Shown: positions 1-11,656 of the stretch, one piece after another | Numbering within the stretch: the stretch's first letter is position 1 | Layout of the letters: every line of letters begins with the position of its first letter | Assembly (NCBI GenBank): GCA_963573305.1 | Contig: OY754327.1 | Span: 58,086,244 to 58,150,243, forward strand | Reading direction: 5' to 3' | Length of the DNA stretch: 64,000 nt | Origin: Pyrrhosoma nymphula | Lineage: Eukaryota; Arthropoda; Insecta; Odonata; Coenagrionidae | Program-made: the position numbers and the translations under genes | The notes under the pieces: generated by a model | What the model saw: only the letters and a program-made list of their open reading frames with translations | Databases searched by the model: none | Told to the model about the DNA's origin: nothing

Positions 1-1297
1 GTGCCGGCCCTTTTTAGTTTCCCTGCCGCATTGTGCTATTATGCAGCGACTGCGGACATGTCCAAGCTCTCCCCAATCCCAACAGCATATATTCCTTTTG
101 CTGAGCTGTCCTTTGCTCCGTAGGAATTTCGAGATGATCTTTTCGATCCTATCTTTGAGGGGTTCTTCTTTGCTTGTGCTTCAGACACCAGCGTGGATTT
201 TTGAAGTTTCGGTAGCTGCTTGGAATTCCAAGGCGCGGGCTAGAGTGTCGTTCAAAGTTTTCGGATGCATTAAACGTAGAGCTCTCTGCAGTTCCGGATC
301 AGCCACACCAATCACGAAAGACTGCTGACAATCGCGCGATGAATTCGCTGGGTGCCGAAGGATAAGCCAAGAAAACGAGCCGTGCGATGTCCTCTTCAAA
401 TTCTTGCGGTGTTTCGCCACGGTTTTGACGTCTAGTGAGCAATTGGCTGTGGTAGACTTGTAGGAAATGTTTGTCACCAAACCTCATTTCCAGCCAGCCC
501 ACCAGACAATCGTAGTTCTTGTGTTCATGGTCAGACATTGCTTGCAGAATATTCAAAGCGTCACCTTGCAGAGCCACAATCAAGCCGGTAGCTCTGTCTT
601 CCTTCATCCACCCGTTGGCGTTGGCCGCGTCTTCAAATTGTTTGGAGTATGTAGACCAAGGAGTCTTGTCGTCGTATGTAGGTGGTTTCACACGTACAAC
701 CTTGACACTAGGAGCTAGTCCTGACAATAGTCCTATGGTGCCCGTTTGCGACAATTCTTGTGTGAGAGTTTTCAGAAGATCTTCAATACGCTTCTCTACG
801 TTGACTTCTACCATTTTTAAGTCCTCTTTTACTTTCTTTAACCTCTCCTGCACGTCTTGTGCCTCCGAGGTGACGTATTTTAGTTCTTCCTTTACTTCAT
901 TGACACCGGCTTTCAGCTCACCTTTTACTCAGCTGACGTCATTTTTTAGTTCGCTTTTTAATTCACTGACGTGGTATTTCAACTCACGTTTTATTTCGAG
1001 CATCTTCTTCAGAAATTCGTCTTTGGTCGTTCGGATATAATTGACAAGTTCTTTCAAAGTTCTGAAATTTTCGGCACGTTCTTCTTCAAATACAGTGAGG
1101 AAATGCGTGAATTTGTGCGCACCGACTTCTATCTCGAAGAGGAAATCCTCAGGGTCCACACCTTCGGCCTGAAGCACCTCACAAAGTCGCAGTTGAAGTA
1201 CTGTCTTCGTCCCACTAGTCTCCATGTCATGCTCCTCCAACTCGCGCTTCAAATCCACCACTTTCAACTCACTTAACTTCGCTACTCTTGAAGCCAT
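1..1297 (-). pseudogene. Ty3/gypsy gag remnant (SAP-like domain, coiled coil, capsid, zinc knuckle)
   Basis: The minus strand reads as a decayed gag of a Ty3/gypsy retrotransposon. From the ATG at 1297 come a SAP-like segment (LKVVDLKRELEEHDMETSGT), then charged heptad-like repeats (about 1050-790) suggesting a coiled coil. A capsid-like stretch follows (KPPTYDDKTPWSTYSKQFED, then GDALNILQAM and FGDKHFLQVY). At the left edge is a zinc knuckle, CCWDWGELGHVRSRC, in which the expected second cysteine is tryptophan. Breaks: an in-frame TGA at 929-931, a frame change near 300-350 and a TGA at 181-183, after which the frame reads on to the knuckle. Protease and pol would lie left of base 1. The family call is firm; the lineage within gypsy is not assigned. 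Confidence 0.82.
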
Positions 1298-1363
1298 GCT
1301 CTTACCTCACATGAAAATAAGTCGTGGCTAACACTGAAAAAGTCCTCTAAAATTTACTAATTC

Positions 1364-1382
1364 ATCCCACTTCTGACACGTT
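1364..1382 (-). other. Probable primer-binding region of the gypsy element
   Basis: About 70 bases upstream of the gag ATG the minus strand reads TGTCAGAAGTGGGAT, a stretch commonly found just inside the 5' LTR of animal gypsy elements. The bases before it on the minus strand end CACGTAACA, a plausible LTR 3' end (..CA). The 5' LTR would then start at about 1383 and run right. Its other end and its partner LTR cannot be seen. Confidence 0.45.
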
Positions 1383-2323
1383 GTTACGTGCGTGGGTGCA
1401 AAAATAACTATTCTTATTTTCCGAATGCTTTAAGCACATTTATTTCCCTAAAAATGTTCACACAGTAACATTACATTTGTTCACAAATACACCATTTCCT
1501 AAGTCCTTCCTTGTTGATTCCCCGTCGCACATCAATAACCACCATTGCCAAGGCTCTGGATGATTCCTCCGCTACAATATTAACCTTTGAGCCTGAGGTG
1601 GTGTGAAAGTTTCCAGTACATAGTTCAATTACATTCGTCATGAGAGACCAAAATACTCTAGGAGGGGAAGCTGTCTGATGGAGAAGGAAACGGAACACAA
1701 GCATTGCCACATCCATGGTCCATCTCAGTCAGCATACACAGGAATTGTCTGCACAATACGTGGATACCTTTGCCCAGAATTCACTCGGATCTTTAGTTAG
1801 AAAGAGAAAATTTCCTTAAATTTCACCCTAGTGCCATTCTGTGAGGCTACACTTCATCTCCTTAGTGCACGATTCCTTGCACTGTCCTCAGCCACCATTC
1901 TAGCTCACTTAACACATTTACGATGGAGGCAAAAATTGACGGTTGTGTTCAGGAGTGTAATTAAAAAAAAATAAATATTTTTACAAATTTTCGGTTACAC
2001 TTGTTTGATAAGTGTTTTAAATGATTTTTTTCACTACATATAAATGTTTTGCATGTGTCCAGAATTCATTAATTCTTTAAATTTCCGGTTAGGGTTATGC
2101 AACCATGCAATACTCAATTGATACGACAAAAATTTGCCATTATGTATAGTTTTCTCCCTTTTTTTATCTTTCCTGAGATTAGATTTTTATACGATGCAAT
2201 AATAAATCAAAATGAAGATACTTGCTTATTTATTTTTTGTCCATTTATACAAATATTGCACATAGTGTTAGGCTATTGTTTGCAGTAATGCAATCAATAT
2301 CATAACAACTTGCGGTGCAGGAA
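1383..2323. other. Putative LTR and unassigned AT-rich DNA
   Basis: The left part is probably the 5' LTR of the adjacent gypsy element. An 81-codon minus ORF (1471-1716) has protein-like composition but no family I recognise. From about 1930 onward the sequence is AT-rich with no supported gene. Confidence 0.3.
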
Positions 2324-2745
2324 GATGGATAGGGATACTAGCATTCCTAGGTCCTTGAAGTGGTATAAAAAGGTGACACTTGAGTTACTACTTTGGTCAT
2401 GTATAGTAAATTTATGTGTGTTCCATACCAATAAGGATTAGAAAAAAATGGCCGTGTTAGCATTAGAGAGAAGATTGTTGACAGGTTGCTGAGAAAAGAA
2501 ACTGTTTAAGGTGGTAGAATGGATGAGCAAGGCCCTTCCCATCGAAGGAATAAAATTCACGAGCTGGGAAAAATAGGTGGACCAGCCAGGGAATCCTGCA
2601 AAAGATGCCGTGGGTGCTACAATAAAATTTGTGCAGAAGAGGGAACGGTGGAAGCTTAGGCAATTGCGAAAAAAGTAAAGACGTTCTCCAAAGGCTGTGA
2701 GGGGAAGCCATTATGCTTGGAATGCTTCAACAAAAACATAAGGAA
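2324..2745 (+). pseudogene. piggyBac transposase C-terminal remnant
   Basis: The plus strand preserves the end of a piggyBac-type DDE transposase. An ATG at 2324 opens a stretch containing SLKWYKKVTLELLLWSCIVN, corresponding to the KWYxxIFxHLLDxAxVN block after the catalytic core. After a stop near 2440, a frame from about 2590 gives the cysteine-rich terminal domain (CKRCRGCYNKICAEE, then VKTFSKGCEGKPLCLECFNK), with a TAG inside it. In piggyBac proteins this domain binds the transposon ends. No upstream catalytic region and no clear TTAA-flanked termini are visible, so this is a dead fragment. Confidence 0.75.
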
Positions 2746-3663
2746 AAAATTTGTTCGAAGTATTCTAAAGAGCCTATTTTTCTTATTTATAATTTTATGT
2801 ATGAGTTACTAACTTTTATGCCTATTTTCACTTTATTTGCATTTTTGTGACTGTAAATTTCTATTTGACATACCAAACCTATAGCTTATAACTGTACTTC
2901 TGCTAGATTCATCAATTGTCAAAAGGTAAAAAATATGCATATTTGCTTAGCATTGCATTTCTTGTTCTCTTTCTTATTTCAATTTTCAATTTTTACGAGT
3001 GAATCAAATTATTAGGTAGCTATATATGTTTATAACGCTAGTATTACTGGTTACATTATTATTTTTAGCATTTTTCACATATGTATTATGAATCGATTTC
3101 CTCTTAGAATTTTTCCACGCCTGGGAATTAGGCAAAACACAATTTGTATTTTACGTAATTATTTTACCATTGGTAAAATGGCAAAAAAGCAGAAAATTGT
3201 TTAGTTGAGTACTTTTTAGAGCAATGTAGTGTAACCCTCCCCTCAGCGAGGCGGGTTATGACCAATGGGGAGGGTTGGGGATGCACGGGCCATCAAGGAC
3301 AGGGGTGAAATCCCATGTGCCTGGGAGAAAGGGGGAGTGGTGACAACTCATCGGGTTGATGGTGGAATAATTGGGGTAAAAAGAGACTTTGACACAGAGA
3401 TTGAATTGACACATCTATTTCAATAATGACTCAAGAACAACAAAACATTAAATACAACAATCATTGAAAATACAACAATATGATTTTCTCTGTCGCCGGG
3501 GAGATGCAGAAGTTACGTAAAATTAGTGACTTAAACAAAATTATCTGAGAATTGAAAACAAAGAACTTCCTTTTTAAATGGTCCGTTCACCTTTCCTCTT
3601 TACAGACACAAATTTACATTCATTATAACTTGAACATCTGAATTCAAACAAAAAGGTGATGCA
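2746..3663. other. No gene seen; AT-rich with a GC-rich block
   Basis: The stretch is strongly AT-rich except for 3230-3350, which is G-rich and starts TGTAACCCTCCCCTC. That block could be the edge of an unidentified repeat. I see no coding signal. Confidence 0.3.
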
Positions 3664-4053
3664 ATAGAAACTCGAAAATACGAACTTCGAAATTACGAAA
3701 TTTTGATTTTACGAAGCAAAATCTTCAGTCCCGACCAAAAGGGTATCTAAGTGTATGTAACAGTACGCGTTATTACGAAATAACGAAGTTTTAAAATTAC
3801 GAACCTCTGATCTTGGTCCCGGCATGATGAAGTTACTCGTTTATACGAATAGTGATGGATCACAGTACGTTTCGGCGCTCCTTTTCAGAGTTAAACATAT
3901 AATTAATGATCGTCGGCGAATACATTATGCACTGAATGTATTACCTGAACGATATCTCATTTTTCAATGCTTCAATAGTAAAGGTGTGGTTTCGCTGGGG
4001 CGTCCGGCGTTCGCGTCCAGCAGTCGGAAGTCACTGCCGTACTCATCCAATGT
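3664..4053 (+). repeat. Composite TA-flanked DNA element, copy 1 (left part)
   Basis: This segment matches 60733-61123 nearly base for base. It begins with GAAACTCGAAAATACGAA, matching the TIR CAGTAGAAACTC seen intact at 60733. TA-flanked CAGT-type ends are typical of the pogo/Tigger (IS630-Tc1-mariner) group. Inside it, from 3982, both copies carry the left end of a second element (AGGTGTGGTTTCGCTGGGG after TAA), so the inner insertion predates amplification. At 4054 another CAGTAAG element has inserted at a TA; the empty site CCAATGTATATA is kept in copy 2. Confidence 0.7.
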
Positions 4054-6243
4054 ACAGTAAGTTCTCGACATACGAACGAGATGCGTTCCGAGAACTTGTT
4101 CGTAAGTTGAAAAACGTTAGCCAGGCATCGAAAATTGTAGTTACCGTATTTCCTGGCCCATAATACGCACTTTTTTGCTCCAAAATGTGCTCTTAAATTG
4201 TTCGTTCTTCCTCTAAGACACAAGCTGAATCGCTGGGAAAATACTATTTAGGGATGGTCAGATCGGATCTAAAGATCCGCGGGTATTACGTTTCTCAGGA
4301 TACTGAAATCGGATCCTAATTCATTTTAAAAAATCGCATCTGGATCAGATAAAAGGGAGTGGATACCATTAAAACCGCCATAAATAACGGTCATCCTGTG
4401 TTGCAGCCGATGTAGGAACTAGTTGGAACCATGGAAGTTGGCTGCTGATACTCTCGAAAGGATGTCTATAGCATGTCCTCGAAAGGATGTCCCAACTAGT
4501 GGAAACCACGTGAGAAGTTAGGGCGGGTATGCGATGAGTGAAATGTGATACCTTTGGTTCACAGTCATAGCTGATAAGGGACTCCCAACGGGCAACCCCA
4601 ACCCAACTTTTGGAAGCCACCTGTGAAGTTAGGGCGTGGGAAAGCGATGAGTGAAATGTGATACCTATGATGAAATGTGATGCGGACTCGAGAAAAAATA
4701 TCACTTTACTCCGACCCCCTAACTATGAGCGCCGAGCGAAAGGTGGGGGAGAGAGAGGTGGAGGGGAGAGCTAGAGGCAGGCCAAGGACGCGTAGCCGTT
4801 CGCTGGACTGCCGGAAGCGCCAATGCTCGGCACGAATGCCTCTGGAATAAAGTGCTGGACATCTTTGCATTACACGACTACAGTAATTGTATTAAACTTG
4901 CGTACCAACTTGAGGAGTATCCGCATTGAAAGATAAAGATGCAGCTAGAACTTATATCAAAGCTCATTTTCGTATCACTTCTCACAGCCGAGTAGCATTT
5001 CCGGGAAATGATCGATTTTAGGCAAGTTAACTAATTTTTTCTCCGATGTGCTTGATATCAAGTACGCACAAGTATGTATCAAGTCCTATGAAATAAGTTC
5101 TAGCAACATCCTTCCTGCGCCAAAAGGTGAAAACAGAATTTCCTTATCTATTAGCATGGCGATGTAAAAGTCAACGGTCTGAAAATGGATTTCCTGGCGT
5201 GGTATCCACTTCCATAAGTGAATGATGCTTCCTATAAAAGGAAGTAAAAACAGATAAGAGTTCCGATTCTCTCTTCGCATGCGCCGATGCACTACGTTAT
5301 TTATCCCATTGATGTGACGATGCGTTTCAAAGCTCTCTCGGGTGCTACGCAACATAATTTCAGGTTGTGGAAAAATCATGAAGGAGTGCGAAGTCAACCT
5401 CACAGCTACCACCGGGGTTAGGTTACAATTTGAATCGACCGAAATAACGGGTCCCTCGTTCGATCATCGGCCGTATCAACCTAGTGTTGGCTGCCGAGGC
5501 CGCTGAAAGGAGGCCCAACCCCTCCCCCACTAGTGAAAGCCACCTGGGTAAAAGCGAAACTGGATGAGGGTGGATAACAGATAAGGTGAAGGAGTGATCC
5601 TCTCGGGTTACCCCCTTCTCTTTCTCGCTGAATGAGTCCCTCGCAGATGAATGTCGTCGCGCCTAGGAATAAGGAACGAAGAACTTTTTTCTTGAAGGGT
5701 CTTCTGGGAAAAACCGGTTTAGACGCGCCAATTGTTCAGATCCGACTGAGGTATTACCCTAAAATCTGACAGCTTTAATGTTTCCGGCTGAGTGATTGAG
5801 AGGGATAGCTGGATGGAAGGACTGCTCGTCAGGCAATTTCCAAATACCCTGGAAAGGATATTTTACCATTAATCACGATAACCCAAATCTAGCCTCGTAT
5901 TGCCGGTAATAATCATTTGTCATCACAAAACGGACGAGTGAATGGAATAATGCCTCTATTTGATGTGAAGGTAGCTTGACACACGGAAGTCGATTTCCAT
6001 TGAAATGTCAAGAGTAGCAATATCTCCAAATATATCACTACTTGCAGGGCATCATTCGGCTTTCGTCTTACTTACGAATCATCCGTAAAAATGTATGACG
6101 CTAGTAAACAATAAACATAGCAAATTGAAATATAGAGATAATATTGTTAAAATTCGTCACGGCAAAGAGGGGTAGTACCAATCAGCGAGTTGCTGCACGC
6201 CGCACCGCCAGCTGCAACGGCAAAATAACTTATCCGGTGGTGC
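4054..6243. mobile_element. CAGTAAG-TIR element carrying the 1.7-kb repeat, copy 1
   Basis: The left end is CAGTAAGTTCTCGACATACG immediately after a TA. From about 4541 to 6243 the sequence matches 49201-50938 at high identity; across the 327 bases of the shared 108-codon minus ORF (5086-5412) I counted about 9 differences. The right TIR seen in the other copy (..GAGGACTTACTG, ending 51019) is missing here, so this copy is 3'-truncated. Inside, 4500-4560 and 4611-4670 are a diverged tandem duplication. No transposase is recognisable, so this is probably a non-autonomous pogo-like element. Confidence 0.6.
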
Positions 6244-6429
6244 CAAATTCCCGAAAATAGGAATAACCAAACTCCGACAAATAAGTTGTGTTGAACTGAC
6301 AATGAGTGCACCCTGTGGGCATGAATACACATTTAAATATACTTTCATGAATTATAACTTCGTAATTCATGCAAGTACATACATCGCGAGAATACATCTT
6401 AATCTAAGGAAACAAAAAAAGAGCTTCAT

Positions 6430-6528
6430 CGTGATGTTTTTGAAAGATACTCGTTCATACGAAATTTGATATTACGAAGTGCCGATTTTTCCGGTCCCGT
6501 CAACTTCGTAATTTCGAGTTTCTACTGT
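6430..6528 (-). repeat. Right TIR of composite DNA element, copy 1
   Basis: Reverse-complemented, this ends CAGTAGAAACTCGAAATTAC followed by CGAAGTT and a GGGACCGG block. It mirrors the left end at 3664 and the start at 60733, and is flanked by TA. It closes an element of about 2.9 kb that holds the nested 4054-6243 insertion. Confidence 0.6.
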
Positions 6529-7604
6529 AATACAATACGCCCAACTAATGCACACTCTTTACCCACACGTACTCATACACACTGCAATTTTATGGAAGGG
6601 ATAAAGGAGGGGGACAAATGATATGAAATTTAAATCTTCTTCACTGGAATACACCCCGTATGGCAGGGGCTTGTGATCAATTGTGGAGGGGTGGGTGTCT
6701 GGCAGGGGCTCGCGACCACACCATTTTCACAAGGGGGGGATGTATGGCAGGATACAGTACTTATTGGACTTAGAACTTGCTTTTGTCGCGTCGCTGACTG
6801 CATCCTGTGGCTGTGGCTGCGGGCTGGACTTTTCAGTGACCAACTTCTTTGGGTGGCAGAGTTTTAGAGCCGACTTTCTCCTCTTCGGTCGCTCTTATTT
6901 CCTTCAATCCCCATCTCTCTGTCCTCAAATAAATTTATTTCGTCGCCTCCCGCCTCCTCTCCTCAGTCTTGTCTCAGCCTCTTCTGCCCACAATTCTGGG
7001 AGAAAATTAGTGTTCTGCCTCCTAGTAATCTTCTGCCCCCTTGTAATGTTCCACCTCCATTTCCGACAGACGCCTCTTTTTCATGTCGTTTTCAGAGAGA
7101 GGAAAAGGAGTGGGGGAGGGTGGAATGGGGAGGGGAAACACTTAAACGTTTTTCTAGGGGTGGGGGGAGGGTTTTTCTAGCCGTTATCACCCGGTCACTG
7201 ATGTTTTGGTCAACTCAGGTTTCAAAACTCTGTGTGACGAGTTAGACCACTCTCACTGGGGACAAAAATGAAGGTGGGGGTAGGGGAACACCATGTCGTT
7301 CACTCGCTCATTCATGCCCAGTCATCCACACATGGGCTTTTCGATATTTCCTCATGTCATAACACACACAAAATAAATAGATAAGGCCCTCCGTAGCCCT
7401 TACAACTCCAGTCCGCCCGACACCTATGAAACCGTCCAAACTGGACCGGTTACAGTAGATTACATATTAACTCTGGTTGATGTAGCCTTGTGATAAGCCA
7501 TTGGCTCTCAATATAGGGAACGGGAAAATTATAACTTTGTGTATTTTTTGATAAAACATAAAATCTCCATTTTTTCCTTCTCTGTGCATGTATATGTTAA
7601 GAAT
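6529..7604. other. No gene seen; low-complexity purine and pyrimidine tracts
   Basis: The stretch contains a G-rich, repeat-like passage at 6660-6750 (GGCAGGGGCT occurs twice) and pyrimidine- then purine-rich tracts at 6880-7180. The 165-codon ORF over 6683-7180 has the biased composition of such tracts and no recognisable domain. Confidence 0.3.
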
Positions 7605-8709
7605 ACCGTATAAACTCGTGTAAGAGGCGCACCTTTTTTTCCCAGAAATCGCAGCCGAAAATGAGGGTGCGCCTCTTACACGAATCTGTCCGTTGCAAAA
7701 TTCCGTCACCCGAGTTTGAAGACTAATATCTCAGAGATGGCTCAATCGATTTTAAAATGAAGTACATCAAATTAAAGCTTGTTTATTTCTGTGTTTATTG
7801 ATGGTGTACAAAACATTTGACCATTTATATCGATTTCAGTGTGTGCTTAAAAACAGAATTTTAGCGCATTTTCCCGGGTACCGGACGGATGCATCGCATT
7901 TACGGCTTCGTAATAACAACACGGATCAAGATATCGAAATTTCCTTTGCAATTATTGTAGCAAAGATCTTTCCTAACAGCTATACGAAGTTTCATATTAT
8001 TTAATGCATTAGTATTTTAGTTATAGATGCAAATGCACGGATCCGTTATTTTCCGTTCCGCGCATCCCTGAAAACCGCCGTTTAGACCTTCTTCAAGAGA
8101 CAAGTTCATCATCATGAATCCACTTATAAAATCTTAAAGGAATTCGTTGGTTAATCAATATTGATTAATATTTATTTTGGAAAAAGAGCGCGTTCAACTG
8201 CCAGGAGCATGCACGGAAGAGAAAGGGAGAGGCGCTCGCTGTTGCCCAGTCGGAGGGCTATCCGTAAGGCGCGTGAGGGAGTCTACTACAGGCATTACCT
8301 GCGGGGAAAACCAGTTGTCTTTTCTCTGTGCATAAGTCATTTGAACTCGGTAAATAGTGGCATAAAGTGTGACGCGGCGTTCGGATACGCGGCACGCGGG
8401 CGTTCCTCCACGTTGTCTTGTAGAGGAACACCCGAAAGCCGTTACCAATATGGAGAAACGCCGCGGAAACCTCAGATCCAAGTGAATACTTACCTCCGGG
8501 GTCTATATATGCCTATGAAAAATGCTGCGTAAATTATAAGAGAATATCGCAAGCGGAAGGCTTTGAAAATGGCCGAAAGTTCTCAGTTAGGCCCGCAAAA
8601 CCTCGCAATAGAAGAAGAAAAAAACTCAAAATTTTTTCTTCAACTTCGAAGCACAAAAAGAGGGGTGCGCCTCTTACCCGGGTGCGCCTCTTACACGCGT
8701 TTATACGGT
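7605..8709. mobile_element. 1.1-kb TIR element (CCGTATAAACTCGTG family)
   Basis: The left end is CCGTATAAACTCGTGTAAG with GGCGCACC following. The right end reverse-complements to CCGTATAAACGCGTGTAAG with GGCGCACC. Both are flanked by TA. The subterminal GTGTAAGAGGCGCACC motif recurs inverted just inside each end (7665-7682 and 8663-8680). The ends resemble TA-targeting pogo/Tigger MITEs. The 123-codon ORF at 8161-8532 shows no recognisable domain, so the element looks non-autonomous. Confidence 0.7.
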
Positions 8710-8769
8710 AGATCCTTACTGAGGGGCATGTGTGCCTCTGCTTGGCATTTCAAACTGTGGGGCTGTGTA

Positions 8770-8872
8770 CCACGGGTGGGACACAACGGCCTTGAGGCCA
8801 ATATCCCGTGTCCCACCAGTGGGTCACAACGCCTGTGAGCAGAGTCGGTCGTGACCCACCGGTGGTGCATGC
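8770..8872. repeat. Pair of adjacent inverted repeats
   Basis: Two short hairpins stand side by side: GTGGGACAC..GTGTCCCAC and GTGGGTCAC..GTGACCCAC. The two halves resemble each other, and the outer ends (ACCAC..GTGGT) could close a larger stem. This suggests a small foldback repeat or part of a SINE-like element. Confidence 0.5.
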
Positions 8873-8989
8873 CATCGCAAAAGTGTTATGTAATACACTT
8901 AAGTAGGCCTTAAGCACTCAGCAAACTGTCAGTATTCTGTGCTACATCATGAGTCGTTCTGACAGATACAGTTTATTTTATTAAGTTGG

Positions 8990-10160
8990 CTCCCAAATGC
9001 AAGAGTAGTGATGGCAGTGCAGCATAAGTAATGAGAAGGTAATTCTTCAATGAATCTTTTAGGGTTAGTCCTGGTGATATTCTCATCAATTCAGATGTGG
9101 CCCTCTTTTCACAAGGATACCCTGCAACAAGACAATCAGCGTAATGAAAGTGTTTGGTGAAAATATTAATAATTTGATTGATATTTGTCTGTGGAGTACC
9201 TTATTTTGGTGGAGAAAAAATGTTTTATGAACATATGACCAGGGCAGCAGTGGGATTGCCTATCACCAGTGGTAGCTATGTAATATCTATATGACAAACT
9301 TCAAGAAGACAGGGCTTCAAAAGGTGATGAAAAAGCCCAAGATCTGGCTGAGGAAAATACATCGATGACATATTTATGATTTGTACCCATGGCTGAAAAA
9401 AGATTTTTTATTTAATTGAATGGCTTAAATAACAACATTGACTTCATTATGGAAGTGGAAAAACATTGGCAAATTCCACTTAGGATGTATTGGTGCAGAG
9501 GAGAGGTGATGGAACCCTGCAGATTTCCCACATGCAGTGTATGGGAAACCCACTTCAACGAATTGCTATCTCCATGCCAAATCACAGTACCATCCTGCTC
9601 AAATTAATGCTGTGTCAGACTTCCTAATCCAGTTATCCTACTGAATCAGTGACTCGACCTACTTCCTGGCTAAAAATGTGAGTGGAAGCCATTTTATGAT
9701 AATGTATATGGCAACGGATCAATCTCCGAGACTTTTTACAAAATAATGGCAAATGATAGGAAGATGTAGGAGAAGAAAGAAACCCTCCAGATGCAGATAG
9801 CCTCACCCCAAAGAAAGCCTTTGTTCCATGCAAAATGGACACAATGGATGAAATATCCCCCACAGGTATGGTATCAAAACAATATTCATGCCACATTTTC
9901 TCAAAAGTGTGGACAGGACACCATTGCACAGCAAAGGAGTTAATGAGATACCCTGTAGAACTTGCAGAAAGAAATACATTGTCGAGATGGGATGCTCAGT
10001 TAAAGCCCATGTAGATGAGCATCGATGGACTATTCAACTGGCTCAACCATCAAAGTTTGCTATGCGCATGCAACATCAGGATATGGGATTGACTTCGAGA
10101 AAGCCAGAAGAATCGCCAAAGTCAGGAGCTTCAAGTGCTGGCTTATCCACGAAGTGATTG
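8990..10160 (+). pseudogene. Penelope-like element remnant 1 (RT and GIY-YIG)
   Basis: Broken plus-strand frames follow the order of a Penelope-like retroelement. Around 9215-9290 a degenerate RT segment corresponds to the AMGxPLSPVVA block. Around 9320-9400 (KPKIWLR, then a frame-shifted YVDD region) lies the catalytic palm. KPTSTNCYLHAKSQYHPAQ near 9550 is the conserved post-palm motif. At 9927-10040 comes the GIY-YIG endonuclease start (GVNEIPCRTCRKKYI) and its EH segment (VDEHRWTIQLAQPSKFA). There are many frameshifts. Such elements encode RT plus GIY-YIG nuclease for target-primed retrotransposition; this copy is inactive. Confidence 0.75.
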
Positions 10161-10327
10161 AGGTAAAACAAATATAAAAAATAACAATGGAGACTGTGGC
10201 CCCAAAATAAGGCACATGTTTTGCCCTGTCATCAGCAAAAACTCTCATGACTTGTATACTCAACAATGTCTGGCGAGATGTGGCAGAGCAGCATTATGAA
10301 CTGAAGTAATAAAATTTGATTTTGTAG

Positions 10328-10444
10328 ACTTACTGTAGGTGCAATGCATTTCAATATCAAAGAATCCTCTTCAAGTATAATATCAGGTATCATTGTAACT
10401 AAAGATGATAATTTGATGTTAAAATGCATTTCACCTACAGTAAG
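10328..10444. mobile_element. 117-bp foldback MITE
   Basis: This is a near-perfect palindrome. The left arm begins CTTACTGTAGGTGCAATGCA and the right arm reverse-complements to CTTACTGTAGGTGAAATGCA. Arms of about 50 bases surround a short centre, which is why both strands read a similar ORF beginning MHFNIK. No internal gene. Confidence 0.75.
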
Positions 10445-11656
10445 TTTTTCAGTGGATAGAACAAAGATTTATTATGTCAGCTCTCATGACTGCTCCATTT
10501 GTCCCTCCCCTACCCATCCCCTTGCCCACGGTGCCAAAATGAATACTCCAGAAAGAAAAACAAAATCTGAAAGCTGGCTAATTAGAGTTGATGTCAGTCA
10601 GTTCAGCCTGGGCGAAGGGGCTATGTTTGTACATTCTACTGCTTTTGAGCTGATGTTGTTTTTTCCTTGGGAGAAACCATTGGGAAGCGTTTGAGGGAGG
10701 GTACCAGTCCCTACCTCCATGGCCTATTTCTTTGGAATGAGGAAAGGGCCAATATGATTACTGACCACGATCTGTAAGCACTCAGAGTAATATGCCATAT
10801 TTCCACACCCTGCCACTTCTTCAAGCAATACTACTCTTAAAAACCTTGGATAACAACGCAAAATCTGATGCATGAAAACATAGCTTTACTCTTGGTTCAT
10901 AAGACTCAGGATAATTTTAGATTGTATTTTCGAGGAGAAAATGGCCGTGTTATGGGTGAGTAAATACGGTAGTTGACTTAAGATTCTCAATAGTTCTCTA
11001 ATTATTTTTAAGAAACATAGCATGAACTTAACCCTTAAAGTTCATCTGGACTCACACGAGAGAGTAATGGGTGTATGCTTTCCTGATGACATTCCACCCA
11101 CAGATACACTTGGGAAAATAACTCCACTCTGGAAGGGTTTAGTTTCATGTTGTTGCACATTTTATGTTTCTGTGGATGTAAGGTTACTAGGTAGAGGACC
11201 ATATTTTGTGAAAACCTCCCTTTTACTGTTGGAAACTTACACAATGATGTGGTGTATTCTTGCTTCTTAACTGTTTTTGCTAAATTCCGGAGTCCTATGT
11301 GGGATATATGTATGCACTGTCTCTTGGGTGTGTATCTCAAGTCAGGTCAAAGTGGCTTTATTTCCTCTCAGGGTATATACTATCAGTTTTGCCAATAGAT
11401 TTTGTTGTTGTAAATGTATATACCAATAATTTTCAAGCAAACAGCAGAATTGCAGAGAAAAAATCATTCTTGTGTACTGTACAACACTATAATTTATCAC
11501 GAATGAATTAGAAATGTTTTTGCAGTGAAAATATGCCACAAGTGGTTGCTAGCTTATAATTTGTGGTTACTAGCTAAAAGGTTCATGTGACTATAGTGTT
11601 CCAATTCCTTCAAATTGTGCCCTTATTGTTTACCTTGTGTGAAGGTTCTTATGCAG
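10445..11656 (+). other. CHERP intron sequence upstream of first visible exon
   Basis: No gene is seen. A solo TIR-like end (GTGAGTAAATACGGTA) lies at 10956-10971, matching the CCGTATTTACTC ends at 48740 and 51170. The 3' end is a splice acceptor (TTCTTATGCAG) at 11646-11656. Confidence 0.5.

Noticed and set aside
5086..5412. 108-codon minus ORF conserved at 49734-50060, a possible novel gene
   Set aside because: The two copies differ at about 9 bases and 6 of the resulting changes alter amino acids, with no sign of purifying selection. The frame survives because the repeat is young.
6683..7180. 165-codon plus ORF
   Set aside because: Low-complexity, GC/purine-skewed sequence with repeated GGCAGGGGCT; no domain.
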